Shown in pieces: positions 47,833-56,168 of a stretch of DNA of 64,000 nucleotides. Made by a program: the position numbers and the translations under genes. Position 1 is the stretch's first letter, and each line of letters begins with the position of its first letter. The notes beneath the pieces were generated by a model that was not told the origin of the DNA, did no database searches, and saw nothing but the letters and a program-made list of their open reading frames with translations. Source of the DNA: Rhodobacter sp. (lineage in GTDB: Bacteria > Pseudomonadota > Alphaproteobacteria > Rhodobacterales > Rhodobacteraceae); contig JASJDP010000006.1 of assembly GCA_030065095.1 (NCBI GenBank), positions 142,777 to 206,776 on the forward strand, in the 5' to 3' direction.

Positions 47833-47859
47833 AAATTGATGCGATATGCGCATCAATTT
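47833..47859. promoter_or_regulatory. Inverted-repeat operator at tcuR/tcuA promoter
   Basis: Perfect 11-base arms, AAATTGATGCG and CGCATCAATTT, are separated by five bases (ATATG). The ATG of tcuR at 47846 lies inside the repeat. This suits binding by the LysR-type regulator TcuR and autoregulation, with control of the divergent tcuAB operon. Confidence 0.7.
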
Positions 47860-48739
47860 TGATTTCGCGGACCTCGAAGCGTTTTTGGCGGTCAAGGAAA
47901 CCGGTTCCTTCCACTTGGCGGCCGAAAAAATGCGGCTGTCCCAATCCGCCGTCACGCGCCGGGTCCGCAAGCTGGAACAGGCGCTTGACACGCCCCTGTT
48001 CGAGCGGACGACCCGCGCGGTGAAACCGACTTTGGCGGCGAAGCGCCTGCAGGCCCGGGCCGAGGCGCTGCTTGGCGACGCCCGCGAAACCGCGCAGGCG
48101 ATGCGCGATGAAAGCGTCGCCTTTGCCCATCAGCGCAGCGCGATGGTGACCGTGGCCTCGGTTCCGACCGTGGTATCGCGATTGCTGGTACCGGCGATGC
48201 AGAGGGCCGGTGCGGCCGGCCGGGTTTCGCGCCTGCGCCTGCTGGACGGATCGGCCAATGAGGTGGCCGAGGCGGTTGCGCAGGGCGAGGCGGATTTCGG
48301 GCTGTGTTCCATTCCCATGCTCGAGCCGGCCACCGAATTCGAGACGCTGTTCGACGACCGGATCGTGCTGGCGGTTCCGCCAGGACATGCGTTGATCGGA
48401 AGGGACGAGATCGCCTGGGCCGAACTGGCCGGCACGCCGCTGATCGTACCCGCCCGCGGAACGGGCAACCGTCTGCTGATCGACGAGGCCATGGCGCACG
48501 CGCGGCTGCCGCTGCATTGGACGTTCGAGGTGGGGCGCTCGTCGACCGCACTTGATCTTGTCACCAGGAATATGGGGGTGGCGCTGGTGCCGCTTTCCGC
48601 CGCGCAGTCGGTGGGGGTTGCGGTCTGTTTCCCCACGGCCCCCGAAATCGCGCGGCCGATCGGTCTGCTCAGCCGGACCGGGCAACCCGACGCGCCCGCC
48701 GTCGCCGCATTGAAAACGGCCATCCGGGCCGTGGCCTAA
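47846..48739 (+). CDS. tcuR: LysR-type regulator TcuR
   Basis: The 297-residue protein has an N-terminal winged HTH (FADLEAFLAVKETGSFHLAA, then LSQSAVTRRVRKLEQALDTP) and a periplasmic-binding-protein-like effector domain. In Salmonella TcuR activates tcu genes with tricarballylate. Its placement here matches: it is divergent from tcuAB. It converges with the hydroxyacid dehydrogenase gene by a 4-base overlap. Confidence 0.88.
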   Translation: MRINFDFADLEAFLAVKETGSFHLAAEKMRLSQSAVTRRVRKLEQALDTPLFERTTRAVKPTLAAKRLQARAEALLGDARETAQAMRDESVAFAHQRSAMVTVASVPTVVSRLLVPAMQRAGAAGRVSRLRLLDGSANEVAEAVAQGEADFGLCSIPMLEPATEFETLFDDRIVLAVPPGHALIGRDEIAWAELAGTPLIVPARGTGNRLLIDEAMAHARLPLHWTFEVGRSSTALDLVTRNMGVALVPLSAAQSVGVAVCFPTAPEIARPIGLLSRTGQPDAPAVAALKTAIRAVA

Positions 48740-49707
48740 CCGGTCCAGGCCTCGGGGTTGATCATGTGAACCGGGGTGCCCCGGGCAAAGGCGTTTACCT
48801 GGTCGAAGATATCGGTGAACTGCAGGTCGAACTCGTCCTCGGTCACATAGCCGATATGCGGGGTTGGCAGCACGTTCGGATGCGTGAGCAGCGGATGCGC
48901 GGTGTCGGTCAGGGGTTCGGCGTCAAAGACATCGACCGCGGCCAAGATCCGGCCCCTCGCAATCTCGGCCTCCAGCGCCCCGGGCTCGATCAGGCCGGCG
49001 CGCGAGGTGTTCACCAAAAGCGCGCGGTCGGCTATGTGCGACAGGTCGGCGCCGGTGATGATGCCGCGGGTTTCCGGCTTCAACCGAACATGCAGGCTGA
49101 CAATGTCCGATGTCGCGAAGAACGCCTTGCGACTGTCGGCAACCCGCTGGCCATCGGCCGTGGCGCGGGCGCGGCCGGTGGCCGAACCCCACCACTGAAC
49201 GCCCAGTCCCAGGGCTTCGGCATAACCCGCCACGGCGCTGGCGATGCGCCCGTAGCCGTAAAGCCCCAGCGTGCGGCCCCGAAGCGTGCGGCCGACACCC
49301 ATCTGCCAGCCGCCGGCGCGGATCGAGGCGACCTGCTGCGGGATCTGGCGAAAGCTTGCCAGGATCAGCGCCAGCGTCAATTCGGCGGCCGCATAGGACG
49401 GTGTGCCGGAATGCATGTTGGAACACAGCAGCACGCCGTTCCGAGAGCACGCCTCGACGTCGACATGTGGATAGACGCTGCGCTGCGAGATCAGCTTGAG
49501 CCGTGGCAGCCGTTCAAGCAGGTCGGCGCCGATGGCCGTGCGCTCGCGAAACAGGACCAGCGCCTCGGCGTCCTGCAGGCGGCCGGCCAGCCGCACCGGG
49601 TCGGGTTCGTGGTCGGTCCAGACCGTGACGTCGTGGTCCCGCAAAAGGTTGAAGCACGGCAGGCTCCTCAGCGTATCGAACCAGTCGTCGAGGATGTGGA
49701 CTTTCAC
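48736..49707 (-). CDS. D-2-hydroxyacid dehydrogenase family oxidoreductase
   Basis: The 323-residue protein has the Rossmann loop GLYGYGRIASAVAGYAEALG. The catalytic residues follow: Arg in LLVNTSRAGLIEPG, Glu in VDVFDAEPL and His in PTPHIGYV. It interconverts 2-oxo and D-2-hydroxy acids with NAD(P)H. The GTG start overlaps the upstream small gene by 4 bases (GTGA). It is the last gene of the TTT catabolic operon. Confidence 0.9.
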   Translation of the reverse strand: MKVHILDDWFDTLRSLPCFNLLRDHDVTVWTDHEPDPVRLAGRLQDAEALVLFRERTAIGADLLERLPRLKLISQRSVYPHVDVEACSRNGVLLCSNMHSGTPSYAAAELTLALILASFRQIPQQVASIRAGGWQMGVGRTLRGRTLGLYGYGRIASAVAGYAEALGLGVQWWGSATGRARATADGQRVADSRKAFFATSDIVSLHVRLKPETRGIITGADLSHIADRALLVNTSRAGLIEPGALEAEIARGRILAAVDVFDAEPLTDTAHPLLTHPNVLPTPHIGYVTEDEFDLQFTDIFDQVNAFARGTPVHMINPEAWTG

Positions 49708-49937
49708 CGGCTTTCAACCCGGCTGGCCGGATCCGGCATGCGGGGCGTTGCGACGAACCGGGGCGCTTCCAATGCGCGCAGAGCTTCGTTGATCGACCCG
49801 CGCAGGCCGATCAGGTGGTTGAACTGCGCGTCGCAGCCAGAGATCGGCGTGGGGTACTCGCTGATCTCGCTCTGGATCAGGCGACGTGCCGCCTCGAGTT
49901 CAGCCGTCGCGACTGTAAGACAATCCCGATAGGTCAT
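49704..49937 (-). CDS. Small protein of unknown function in TTT catabolic operon
   Basis: The 77-residue soluble protein starts TYRDCLTVATAELEAARRLI and has one short helix-rich domain with a HLIGLRGSINEALRALE stretch. The ATG at 49937 has a perfect GGAGG upstream, so this start is preferred over one at 49967. It overlaps the dehydrogenase gene by 4 bases. I do not recognise the family; its fixed place suggests it accompanies an enzyme of the operon. Confidence 0.7.
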   Translation of the reverse strand: MTYRDCLTVATAELEAARRLIQSEISEYPTPISGCDAQFNHLIGLRGSINEALRALEAPRFVATPRMPDPASRVESR

Positions 49938-49956
49938 TTCAGCCTCCCATCCATTA

Positions 49957-49976
49957 CGGTATGCCATGGTATACCA
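49957..49976. promoter_or_regulatory. Palindromic GGTATGCCA/TGGTATACCA site
   Basis: TGGTATACCA (49967-49976) is a perfect palindrome and fits the TGGTNNACCA-like operator of FCD-type GntR regulators, common near dicarboxylate and tricarboxylate genes. A related half GGTATGCCA precedes it. It lies inside the operon, between the isomerase gene and the small gene. Confidence 0.45.
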
Positions 49977-49989
49977 AATTGACCGGTTT

Positions 49990-51081
49990 TCAACCCTCCC
50001 AAGCCGAGCGCGGCACGAAAACCGTACCGCCGGCCAGTTTGCGCGCGGTGCGGACGAGGCCGGCAGAGTTCAGCTCGAACACGTCGCCGTCGCGGGAAAA
50101 GTCGACCACCACTTCCAGCTTGCCCATCGGGTGTTCGAGAAGAAGGCGCGCGGGCGATGCCGGCAGGTCATCGACAGATCCCTCCGCGACGGTTCCGGGA
50201 CATAACAGGCAGGCGCCCAGGCATTGCGCACCCGTGACCGCGAGGCTCGGGTGGCACTTCCAGGGCATGAAATACCGGGTCGACGCGGTGCCGCCGTTTC
50301 GGGCCGGGGCCAGCAGGGCAAATTTCGGCGTGACCGAGTCCGACACGTCACCGAGGCCCATCTTCTCGCCCGCCGCACGCCGGATCGGCTCCATGCGGTC
50401 GAAAAACGCGCGGTTCCCGTCCAGCTCGGCGGCGGTTTCATGACCGGTGAGACCAAAGGCATCGGCACGGGCGATGACCACAGGCATCGCAACGTCCATG
50501 CACGAAACCGCAATCCCATCGATTTCGTCCACACGGCTGCCGGTCGGAAACATCGCACCGGTGGCGCCGCCCACCACATCCATGAACTGCAGATCGACAG
50601 GCGCGGCGGTTCCGGGAACACCGTCGATGGCGGTCTCGCCGCCGTATATGACCTCTCCGCTTTCGGTGGTCCGGACACGTGCCAACACCCTGGCGCCGGT
50701 ATTGACGGCGCGGATCCGCACCTCGGTGACGCCCCGGCCCGGCCGGATCAGGCCCATTTCGATGGCCGCCGGACCGACGCCGACCAGGATGTTGCCACAG
50801 GTCGGTTTGAAATCGACCAGCCGGGTTTCGACGCTGACCTGCGCGAAGAAATAGTCGATATCGGCCCAATCGTCATCGGATCGCGACAGCATCGCAACCT
50901 TGGTCGTCACCGCGTCCCCGCCGCCGATCCCGTCGATGTTCAGCGGGTGGCCGGATCCGACCATGGCAACCAGCACCTCGGCCAGCGCGGCGCGGTCTGC
51001 CGGCAAGTCCGCACGGTTCAAGTAAGGCCCGCGCGAGGTGCCGCCGCGCATGAACAGGAACGGGATCGCGGTTTGGGTCAT
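49990..51081 (-). CDS. PrpF/4-oxalomesaconate tautomerase-like isomerase
   Basis: The 363-residue protein starts IPFLFMRGGTSRGPYL. It has GSGHPLNIDGIGGGDAVTTK and DFKPTCGNILVGVGPAAIE, with the active-site Cys, as in PrpF aconitate isomerases and GalD tautomerases. It moves a double bond in a tri- or dicarboxylate such as aconitate or oxalomesaconate. The start overlaps the upstream gene by 4 bases (ATGA). Confidence 0.9.
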   Translation of the reverse strand: MTQTAIPFLFMRGGTSRGPYLNRADLPADRAALAEVLVAMVGSGHPLNIDGIGGGDAVTTKVAMLSRSDDDWADIDYFFAQVSVETRLVDFKPTCGNILVGVGPAAIEMGLIRPGRGVTEVRIRAVNTGARVLARVRTTESGEVIYGGETAIDGVPGTAAPVDLQFMDVVGGATGAMFPTGSRVDEIDGIAVSCMDVAMPVVIARADAFGLTGHETAAELDGNRAFFDRMEPIRRAAGEKMGLGDVSDSVTPKFALLAPARNGGTASTRYFMPWKCHPSLAVTGAQCLGACLLCPGTVAEGSVDDLPASPARLLLEHPMGKLEVVVDFSRDGDVFELNSAGLVRTARKLAGGTVFVPRSAWEG

Positions 51082-52130
51082 GCCGTCGTCTCTATCCGTT
51101 GGACAAGCTGTCTGGTGAAGGCGCTGGTTCCCAGTTCTCCGCCAAGGTCGGAGGTGCGTGTCTTGGGGTTTGCCAGGCATGCGGCGACCGCGCCTTCGAT
51201 CCGGTCGGCGGCGCAGGTCTCGCCAAAGTGGCGCAGCAGCATCGTCAGCGACAGGATCAGCGACGCCGGGTTGGCCTTGTCCTGGCCGGCGATGTCGGGT
51301 GCCGAGCCGTGCTGCGCCTGAGCCGCGACGTGGCTTGGACCGGCGTTGAGCGAACCGGCAAGGCCCAGGCCGCCGCAGAGTTCGCTGGCCAGATCCGACA
51401 GGATGTCGCCGAACATGTTGGTCGTGACCAGAACGTCGAACCGGTCCGGCGACCGGACGAGATGCGCAGCCGCGGCATCGACGAGGACTTCTTCGTACCG
51501 GACGTCAGGGTAAGCCTTGGCGACGTCGCGGACCGTGTCCAGAAACAGCCCGTCCGAGACACGCATCACATTGGCCTTGTGGATCGCCGCAAGTTTCCGG
51601 ACGGGGCGGCTGGCGGCCAGCGCAAAGCCTGCCTCGGCGATGCGCCGGCTGGCATGTTCGGTGATCCGGCGGATGGCGAGGGCGACACCCGGCGTGGGCA
51701 TGAACTCACCCGGGCCCAGGTGCATGTTCCGGTCGGCATAGAAGCCTTCGAGGTTCTCACGGACCACGACCACGTCCATCGGCCCGTTGGCCAGCGACCT
51801 GACGCCCGGCCAGACGCGGGCGGGGCGGATGTTGGCGTAAAGATCCAGCTCTTTTCGCAGGACGCCGGACGGGTTCAATCCACCCGCTTCGCGTGGCGGA
51901 TAGGCGTTGTGAGAGACCGGGCCGAGCAGCACGCCGTCGGCCGCGAGGGCCGCCTTGATGACCGCGGGGGGAATGGTGGACCCCTCGCCTTCCAGCGCGG
52001 CAAAGCCGATCTGGCGCGACTCCACGTGAATGTCGCGTTCGCACAAGGGGCGCGCGGCATCGAGCACGGCCAGGGTCGCGGTCATGATCTCGGGGCCGAT
52101 GCCATCGCCGGCCAGAGACAGCAGCCTCAT
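51078..52130 (-). CDS. Isocitrate/isopropylmalate/tartrate dehydrogenase-family enzyme
   Basis: The 350-residue protein has [38 protein letters not shown] and [19 protein letters not shown], the substrate-, metal- and NAD-binding motifs of the decarboxylating beta-hydroxyacid dehydrogenase family. Its substrate is more likely tartrate or another pathway intermediate than isopropylmalate, given the operon. Its ATG overlaps the permease stop by 4 bases (ATGA). Confidence 0.88.
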   Translation of the reverse strand: MRLLSLAGDGIGPEIMTATLAVLDAARPLCERDIHVESRQIGFAALEGEGSTIPPAVIKAALAADGVLLGPVSHNAYPPREAGGLNPSGVLRKELDLYANIRPARVWPGVRSLANGPMDVVVVRENLEGFYADRNMHLGPGEFMPTPGVALAIRRITEHASRRIAEAGFALAASRPVRKLAAIHKANVMRVSDGLFLDTVRDVAKAYPDVRYEEVLVDAAAAHLVRSPDRFDVLVTTNMFGDILSDLASELCGGLGLAGSLNAGPSHVAAQAQHGSAPDIAGQDKANPASLILSLTMLLRHFGETCAADRIEGAVAACLANPKTRTSDLGGELGTSAFTRQLVQRIETTA

Positions 52131-54193
52131 GTCAGCGGCCAGGGCAGATCGACATAGGATTGCAGAAGACCCGGCGGGAAGTCGCGGTTGAGAAGGCCTG
52201 CCATCAGGCACATGAACCCAATCCCCGCCGCCGCGTAGATCGCGGCAAAGCCGAGCGATTTCCCGGCCCTGAACCGGATGAAGGCGAAAAGGAAGATCGC
52301 CAGCGCCAGGATGAAGCCCAAAAGCGCGGTCAGGACCAGCAGCCCGGCAAACCAGCCCAGCGTCGACCACAGGCCGTGGGTGTTGCCTTCGCTGTTGCCC
52401 GCTTCCCGGTCGGCAAAGAGCGCATGGGTTTCAGGCCGCACCATCATCTGTACCAGCAGGACCAGCGCGCCGAGGATGGAAATACCGGCGACGAAATACG
52501 GAAAGACCTGGTCGCGCCAGGCGTAATCCGGGATTGCAGCTGCATTCAGGAAGGCCGTGCCCAGGAATGCCAGAACGGCCAACAGAAAGATCAGCGGAGC
52601 GCGTTTCCGGCCGGATTCGACGGCCCCCTCCGCCATGATCTGCTTGGCCTGGCGCAGGCCGACGACGACCGAGATCACCGTGATGACGATCAGAACGATC
52701 ACGATGGGCGAGAAGATGTACTCGAGCCCCTCGCCAAAGCTGTCGCGGAACCTCGACTGGGCGATCTGCACGGCCTGATTGGCATAGTTCTCGGCCGGGG
52801 TGGACAGGACAAAGCCGATCAGGAAGGCCGGGCGCGACCAGTCGAACCGGCGCATCAGGATGCCCAAAAGCCCGATGCCGAAAAGCGCCACGAGGTCCAT
52901 CAGGTTCTGACCGGACTGGAAGGCGGCGAAACTGATGATCATGAACAGAAACGGCGCGAGCAGGCTGAACGGGATGGTCGTGAGCCGCGCGATGCCGCCC
53001 GAGGCGGCGATGCAGATCAGCGTGCCGACGACATTCGCAAGCGCCAGCAGCCAGACGATGGCATAGGTGACGTCGAGATTGTTCTTCAGCATCGAGGGGC
53101 CGACCTCGATATTGCCCGAGCCCAGAAGCGCGATCGCCCCGATGAACACCGCCATCGAGCCGGATCCGGGGATCCCGAACAGCAGCGTCGGCACCAGCCC
53201 GCCGCCTTCCTTGGCGTTGTTGGAGCTTTCGGGACCGATCACGCCGCGTATTTCGCCGGATCCGAAGCGGGACTTGTCCTTGGTGGTCTGCACCGAATGG
53301 CCATAGGCGATCCAGTCCACGACAGAGCCGCCGAGCCCGGGGATCACACCGACGACCACGCCGATGATCGAGCATCGCACCGACAGCCAGATATTGGCGA
53401 ACCAGTCGCGCACGCCGCTGGCCCAGCCGCCGCCGAGCACGGCGCGTTCGGAAATGGCGCGGTCCTGGCGCAAAAGCGCGACGATTTCGGGAATTGCGAA
53501 GATACCGAGGCCGACGATCACCAGCTTCAGCCCGTCGCCCAGATACTGGTAGATGCCGAACTGCAGCGATCCGGAGTCCGCGTAGATCCAGTCCCGCGGG
53601 ATCATGCGCAGCTCGCCCTCGAACGCGCCCTCGCCGATCACGCCGACCAGCATGCCCAGCCCGGCCGCGACAAGGCCCTTCAGCGCCACGCGCCCGGCCA
53701 GGATTCCGACCATCGACAGGCCGAAGATCGTGATCATCAAAAGCTCCGGCGTGCGGAACTCCAGCACGATGGGCCGTGCCGCCAGGATGAAGAGGGTCAG
53801 AAAGCTGGCGCCGACGAGGCCGCCGAAGAGCGATGAGGCAAACGCCGCCGACAGCGCCCGGGCGGCCTCGCCCTTCTTTGCCATCGGAAAGCCGTCCAGC
53901 ACCGTCGCCTGGCTGGCCGAGGATCCCGGTATGCCCATCAGCACCGATGCGAAGGTGTCGGAGGTCGGGACGACCGCCACCATGCCGATCATCAGCGCGA
54001 GGCCCAGAATCGGGTCCATCCCGAACATGAACGGCAACAGCAGGGACAGGCCCGCGATGCCGCCGAGACCCGGGAACACGCCGATACAGAGGCCCATCAC
54101 CACCCCAAGGACGAGATACCCCAGAACGACGGGTTGCAGGATCAGGCCCGCCGCGTCCGAAAGGGCGGGCAGAGCGACCGACAAAATGTCCAT
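52127..54193 (-). CDS. Tripartite tricarboxylate transporter permease, TctA-TctB fusion
   Basis: The 688-residue protein has TctA in residues about 1-505, with GVFPGLGGIAGLSLLLPFMFG, IPGSSASQATVLDGFPMAKKGEAARAL (cited as its start) and a second VIPGLGGSVVDW repeat. The C-terminal 140 residues form a TctB-like four-helix small subunit. Typical TctA is about 500 residues with a separate TctB, so this is a natural fusion. It imports a tri- or dicarboxylate with the binding protein encoded 67 bases upstream. Confidence 0.92.
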   Translation of the reverse strand: MDILSVALPALSDAAGLILQPVVLGYLVLGVVMGLCIGVFPGLGGIAGLSLLLPFMFGMDPILGLALMIGMVAVVPTSDTFASVLMGIPGSSASQATVLDGFPMAKKGEAARALSAAFASSLFGGLVGASFLTLFILAARPIVLEFRTPELLMITIFGLSMVGILAGRVALKGLVAAGLGMLVGVIGEGAFEGELRMIPRDWIYADSGSLQFGIYQYLGDGLKLVIVGLGIFAIPEIVALLRQDRAISERAVLGGGWASGVRDWFANIWLSVRCSIIGVVVGVIPGLGGSVVDWIAYGHSVQTTKDKSRFGSGEIRGVIGPESSNNAKEGGGLVPTLLFGIPGSGSMAVFIGAIALLGSGNIEVGPSMLKNNLDVTYAIVWLLALANVVGTLICIAASGGIARLTTIPFSLLAPFLFMIISFAAFQSGQNLMDLVALFGIGLLGILMRRFDWSRPAFLIGFVLSTPAENYANQAVQIAQSRFRDSFGEGLEYIFSPIVIVLIVITVISVVVGLRQAKQIMAEGAVESGRKRAPLIFLLAVLAFLGTAFLNAAAIPDYAWRDQVFPYFVAGISILGALVLLVQMMVRPETHALFADREAGNSEGNTHGLWSTLGWFAGLLVLTALLGFILALAIFLFAFIRFRAGKSLGFAAIYAAAGIGFMCLMAGLLNRDFPPGLLQSYVDLPWPLT

Positions 54194-54260
54194 GGCTTTG
54201 GCTTCCCGGAATAGAGGGTCCCGGCCGCGCCAGCCGCGGCCGGGCTGTTCGGCCGTGGGC

Positions 54261-55367
54261 CTAGTTCAGGGACACGCCGTAGCGGTCCTTCAGCCAGCCG
54301 ACGACGAAGGCCTTGGCCGACTCCGGCACCTGGGTCGCACTTTGCAGCGCTCCGGCCGCCTCGTCGCCGGTCATCTGCGGATAGACGCCCAGCCGGCCGG
54401 CCGAGATTTCGGCAAAGTCGGCGCGCGTCTTGATGGCCTCGAACGCGGCCGTGTAGGTCACCATCGCATCGGCCGACGCACCGGCCGGCAGGAACACCAT
54501 CTTCTGGGCCGGGAACCCGGCGACGAAAAAGGCCTTCCAGGCATCCCACTGCTCGCCGCTGGTTTCGCATCCATCGGTGGCTTCGCAGACTTCCTTGAAG
54601 GTCGGCATGTCCGGGAAGGTCGGATCGCGCACGATATCGCCGTCGGCGTCAAGCGCACCCCAGCTCATCATCGGCACCGCGGTGCCCGCCTCGACCAGCG
54701 GGGTCACGCCCTTGAGGAAGGACGAAGAGGTCTGGTAGTCGATATTCGCCTCGCCCCGCTCGAACATCAGGCGGCCGTCGCCGCGGCCCTTGATGCCAAA
54801 GACCGGCTCGACGTTCAGCCCCAGCATTTCCCACGCCAGAAGCGGTACGAGGTCAAGACGGGTCGCGCCCTGCGAGCCGTAGATGAAGTCGGTGTCGCGC
54901 AGCCCGCTGGCGTCGAGACCGTCCATCTGGGCGGCGAGATCGGGCGGAAGATAGGCCACGCCGCCGGTGCCCGAGGCCAGAACCACATTCCAGTCGCCGT
55001 ACTCGTAGCGCACGCGCGGATCGCCAAGCAGATACGGGAACTGCGTCGAGCCCGAGGACCCGAAGATCAGCGTGCCGTCGTCGTAGTTTTGCTGCTGGAA
55101 CCAGTTGGCGCCCTTGGTCGAGCCCGCACCCGGCATGAACTTCACGACCACCGTCGGACTGCCGGGCAGCGCCTCGGACAGAAGCGGTGCATAGAAGTTG
55201 GCCCATTTCGCCGAACCGCCGGTTTCCGAGAACGGGATCACCCATTCCACGGTCTTTCCGCTCAGGTCAATTCCATGCCCTCCGGCGCTGGCCTGGGTGG
55301 CGAAGGTGGCCGCCGCCGCGGCGACAAGGCTGAAAGCCACGCGGCGCGTGGTTGCGATAAGTGTCAT
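54261..55367 (-). CDS. TTT transporter substrate-binding protein (TctC/Bug family)
   Basis: The 368-residue protein starts with a signal peptide (residues 1-28, ending TQASA). The mature part has KTVEWVIPFSETGGSAKW and MPGAGSTKGANWFQQQ, the carboxylate-binding loops of the Bug/TctC family. It heads the six-gene TTT operon. The ATG follows GGGAGGA. It is divergent from the TctD-TctE two-component genes. Confidence 0.92.
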   Translation of the reverse strand: MTLIATTRRVAFSLVAAAAATFATQASAGGHGIDLSGKTVEWVIPFSETGGSAKWANFYAPLLSEALPGSPTVVVKFMPGAGSTKGANWFQQQNYDDGTLIFGSSGSTQFPYLLGDPRVRYEYGDWNVVLASGTGGVAYLPPDLAAQMDGLDASGLRDTDFIYGSQGATRLDLVPLLAWEMLGLNVEPVFGIKGRGDGRLMFERGEANIDYQTSSSFLKGVTPLVEAGTAVPMMSWGALDADGDIVRDPTFPDMPTFKEVCEATDGCETSGEQWDAWKAFFVAGFPAQKMVFLPAGASADAMVTYTAAFEAIKTRADFAEISAGRLGVYPQMTGDEAAGALQSATQVPESAKAFVVGWLKDRYGVSLN

Positions 55368-55496
55368 ATGTTCCTCCCTTTGGGCGGGCGCCTTGCGCGC
55401 CCGACACTTGCCAAACCCGGGTGATTCCCCGGCTGGATGGGGTGACTATGATGCGCGAAGCTTGCATAAAGCCTTCATCGGGGAAAAAACCCACAG

Positions 55497-56168
55497 ATGC
55501 GGATAGTCGTCGTCGAAGACAATCACAGCCTGCGCAAGGGCATTCTCTACCGGCTTCAGGACGACGGGCATACTGTTGACGCGCTTGAAGACGGGGATGC
55601 CGCCGCGGATTTCCTGCGCCAGGAGACCTGCGACCTGGTCATCCTGGACATCAATTTGCCCGGCCGCAGCGGCCTGGAAGTCCTGCGCGATCTGCGAGGC
55701 CGCGACGATCCCTGCCCGGTGATCCTTCTGACTGCGCGATCCAGCACGGCGGACCGGGTCGCGGGGCTTGACGCGGGCGCGGACGATTATCTGGTAAAAC
55801 CCTTTGCCATGGACGAACTCGCCGCGCGCGTCCGTGCCCTGGCGCGGCGGAAGGACGTCGCCCCGCGGCGCATGCTGGCGCTCGGGGCGCTGCAGCTCGA
55901 CTACGAGGCTCTGCAGTTGAGCGACGCGGAAGGCCCGCTTGACGTGCCGCGGCGCGAATTGTCGGTGCTGGCGGCGCTGGCTCTGGCGAAAGGTGCGACG
56001 GTGTCGAAAGACCGGCTGCTCGACCACGTGTACGGGATCGGCAGCGAAACGGACGAAAAAGTGATCGAGGTTTACGTTTCGCGGCTGCGCAAACGCCTGG
56101 CGCCCTACGGCATCAATATCCGGGTCCATCGCGGCATCGGGTATTCCCTGCAAGCAGGCGCGGAATGA
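55497..56168 (+). CDS. tctD: OmpR-family response regulator (TctD-like)
   Basis: The 223-residue protein has a receiver domain with Asp51 in LVILDINLPG, Thr in LLTARSS and Lys in DDYLVKPFAMDELAARV. A C-terminal winged helix ends VIEVYVSRLRKRL and IRVHRGIGYSL. It should control the divergent tct operon. Its gene overlaps tctE by 4 bases. Confidence 0.93.
   Translation: MRIVVVEDNHSLRKGILYRLQDDGHTVDALEDGDAAADFLRQETCDLVILDINLPGRSGLEVLRDLRGRDDPCPVILLTARSSTADRVAGLDAGADDYLVKPFAMDELAARVRALARRKDVAPRRMLALGALQLDYEALQLSDAEGPLDVPRRELSVLAALALAKGATVSKDRLLDHVYGIGSETDEKVIEVYVSRLRKRLAPYGINIRVHRGIGYSLQAGAE

Noticed and set aside
52160-55424. Long plus-strand open frames opposite the TTT permease and binding-protein genes
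   Set aside because: They are antisense shadows with Arg/Pro/His-rich composition and no recognisable domain.
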